64,000 nt of DNA from Arcicella sp040387735. GTDB lineage: Bacteria > Bacteroidota > Bacteroidia > Cytophagales > Spirosomataceae. Position 1 is the stretch's first letter; each line of letters opens with the position of its first letter. The notes under the pieces were generated by a model. It ran no database searches. It worked only from the letters and a program-made list of their open reading frames with translations, and was not told where the DNA came from. A program made the translations under genes and the position numbers. The DNA is taken from NCBI GenBank assembly GCA_040387735.1, contig JAZKDE010000043.1, forward strand, positions 37,084 to 101,083. Reading direction: 5' to 3'. Shown piece after piece: positions 62,881-64,000 of this stretch.

Positions 62881-62933
62881 ATTGTATGACAACTATTTTT
62901 TGCATAATTTCAGTTCATACAATTATTTACTGA
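62881..62933. promoter_or_regulatory. inverted repeat upstream of the LytS-type kinase
   Basis: ATTGTATGA (62881-62889) and TCATACAAT (62925-62933), perfect 9-bp arms 35 nt apart, ending 10 bp before the ATG. Either a leader hairpin hiding the start or a split operator. Confidence 0.35.
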
Positions 62934-62943
62934 AGTACTAATT

Positions 62944-63987
62944 ATGAATAGAAATAACGAAAAACTCTTCTGGATGTTACATCTGAGTTGGTGGACTATC
63001 TACATCGCTTACGTTACTTTACCTACCATTAAATTACCCGAAGGTTCGCCACTAATAATTACCTCCTTTTATGTTTTACACTTCGTATCAATGGTTGGCG
63101 TTACGTATTTGTACCGAACTATCTACAACAAAATTAACCCCAAAGAACAAAATCACTTTTGCCTGATTTTATCTGCTCTCATTGGTTTAATTGTAACGGG
63201 GAGCGTATTTTTTCTAATTAATGCTCACGGGTTTATTTATCATTACAAAGGTTGGGAAGGAGTCAATATTACCACCGAAATGCGTTTATATTATTTAATT
63301 GATTGCATTTGGGACGTCGCTCCGTGGTTTATGGGCTACCATCTTTTTCGGTACGCAAGAATATCCACCGAACGAGAAATTGAACTACAAAAATCTCTTC
63401 AAGAATCGGAGCTTGAACGTTTGAGAAAACAATTAAACCCTCACTTTTTATTCAATGCACTCAATGGAATTAGGGCATTGGTACTAATTGAACCTCATAA
63501 ATCTCGGGAAGCTATCGGTCAATTATCTGATTTACTGAGACTTTCACTCAAAACAAATTTATATGATAATATTCTCCTAAATGATGAAATCAATATTATG
63601 GAGAATTATCTTTCTATTGAAAAAATAAGGTTTCAGGAAAGACTACACGTTGAAATTGATGTTCCAAAAGAGTTAAGAAATGAAAAAGTAATCCCGTTTT
63701 GTTTACAAATTTTAGCAGAAAATGCCGTTAAACATGGTATTGGGAAATCAAAAAAGGGTGGCACAATAAAAGTTACCGCAGAAAATGTACCAGAGGGTTT
63801 AGTACTAAAAGTAATCAACTCAGGTATTTTGACGAATGAATCGGATAACTCTGAAGAAAGTACCAGCATTGGTTTGGACAATCTCAAAAAGCGTCTCAAA
63901 ATCAATTTTGGTGAAAAGGCCACTTTCACAATTGAAGGCAAAGACAATTGGGTAACCGCCACAATTATCTTTCCTTCGGAACAGTAG
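62944..63987 (+). CDS. LytS/YesM-type sensor histidine kinase
   Basis: A 347-residue membrane kinase. Four hydrophobic helices (about 10-150: MLHLSWWTIYIAYVT, SFYVLHFVSMVGVTYLY, LILSALIGLIVTGSVFFL, DCIWDVAPWFMGYHLF) precede a short coiled coil and the His_kinase domain. The phosphorylated His is H167 in LNPHFLFNALNGIRAL, and the ATPase has N-box LAENAVKHGIGKSKKGG and the end box STSIGLDNLKKRL. It likely pairs with a LytTR response regulator just beyond the right edge. No periplasmic sensor is present, so it likely senses through its membrane part. Confidence 0.95.
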   Translation: MNRNNEKLFWMLHLSWWTIYIAYVTLPTIKLPEGSPLIITSFYVLHFVSMVGVTYLYRTIYNKINPKEQNHFCLILSALIGLIVTGSVFFLINAHGFIYHYKGWEGVNITTEMRLYYLIDCIWDVAPWFMGYHLFRYARISTEREIELQKSLQESELERLRKQLNPHFLFNALNGIRALVLIEPHKSREAIGQLSDLLRLSLKTNLYDNILLNDEINIMENYLSIEKIRFQERLHVEIDVPKELRNEKVIPFCLQILAENAVKHGIGKSKKGGTIKVTAENVPEGLVLKVINSGILTNESDNSEESTSIGLDNLKKRLKINFGEKATFTIEGKDNWVTATIIFPSEQ

Positions 63988-64000
63988 TTTATAAAAAAGG

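Overview
The window reads as a chromosomal stretch from a Bacteroidota bacterium, most likely order Cytophagales (an Emticicia/Flectobacillus-like genus is my guess, not a proof). The evidence is low GC with A/T-rich spacers, starts without clear Shine-Dalgarno sequences, Bacteroidota-type promoters (TTTG, about 19 bp, TAnnTTTG), a PorD-type T9SS gene beside coaBC, many LytTR/LytS regulators, DUF5916, DUF4230 and DUF1343 families, and S74/YadA-head fibre proteins. Two 10-N placeholders (31468-31477, 32664-32673) show it is a draft scaffold. No tRNA, rRNA, CRISPR array or prophage was seen.

Layout. 1-2.2 kb: RND efflux permease (cut by the left edge) and its lipoprotein adaptor. 2.9-5.5 kb: clpB. 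5.9-8.8 kb: two receiver-less LytTR regulators around an unrecognised membrane protein. 8.9-12 kb: lysS, two cold-shock genes and a PspC protein. 12-18 kb: a family 2 glycosyltransferase, an amino-acid permease, and a GMC dehydrogenase with its gluconate-dehydrogenase-subunit-3-like partner.

18-26.5 kb is a carbohydrate-degradation island: a GH105-type unsaturated glucuronyl hydrolase, a GH43-like enzyme, a GH39-like enzyme and an unassigned six-hairpin glycosidase. It is interrupted by a small Y1 (IS200-like/RAYT) transposase embedded in arrays of REP-like hairpins. 26.6-35.5 kb: a LytTR response regulator and a giant beta-propeller histidine kinase, preceded by a 9-12-9 direct repeat that looks like a LytTR operator. 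They are followed by a YadA-head/S74 fibre protein, a parallel beta-helix protein and a small S74-like protein.

35.7-51.6 kb is mostly household and envelope genes: methylmalonyl-CoA epimerase, LiaF/PspC-type membrane proteins, a MocA-like nucleotidyltransferase, a LuxR-type regulator, an ABC-2 exporter, a TrmH-family methyltransferase, a HExxH protein, an SSS symporter, a DUF5916 outer-membrane protein and several small unknowns. 51.7-55.4 kb is an apparent operon of an exo-muramidase (NamZ/DUF1343), an SGNH-like protein and an MBOAT O-acyltransferase. 55.5-62.7 kb: a LolE/FtsX-type permease, a ROK kinase, a thioredoxin-like protein, an NFACT (RqcH-like) protein, porD and coaBC. The window ends with a LytS-type sensor kinase.

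Most convincing second-look items: the RAYT-REP cluster, whose two REP families differ by compensated stem changes; the putative LytTR operator; the muramidase/O-acylation operon; and a probable 2-base true gap behind the first N run, which would restore one intact fibre gene.
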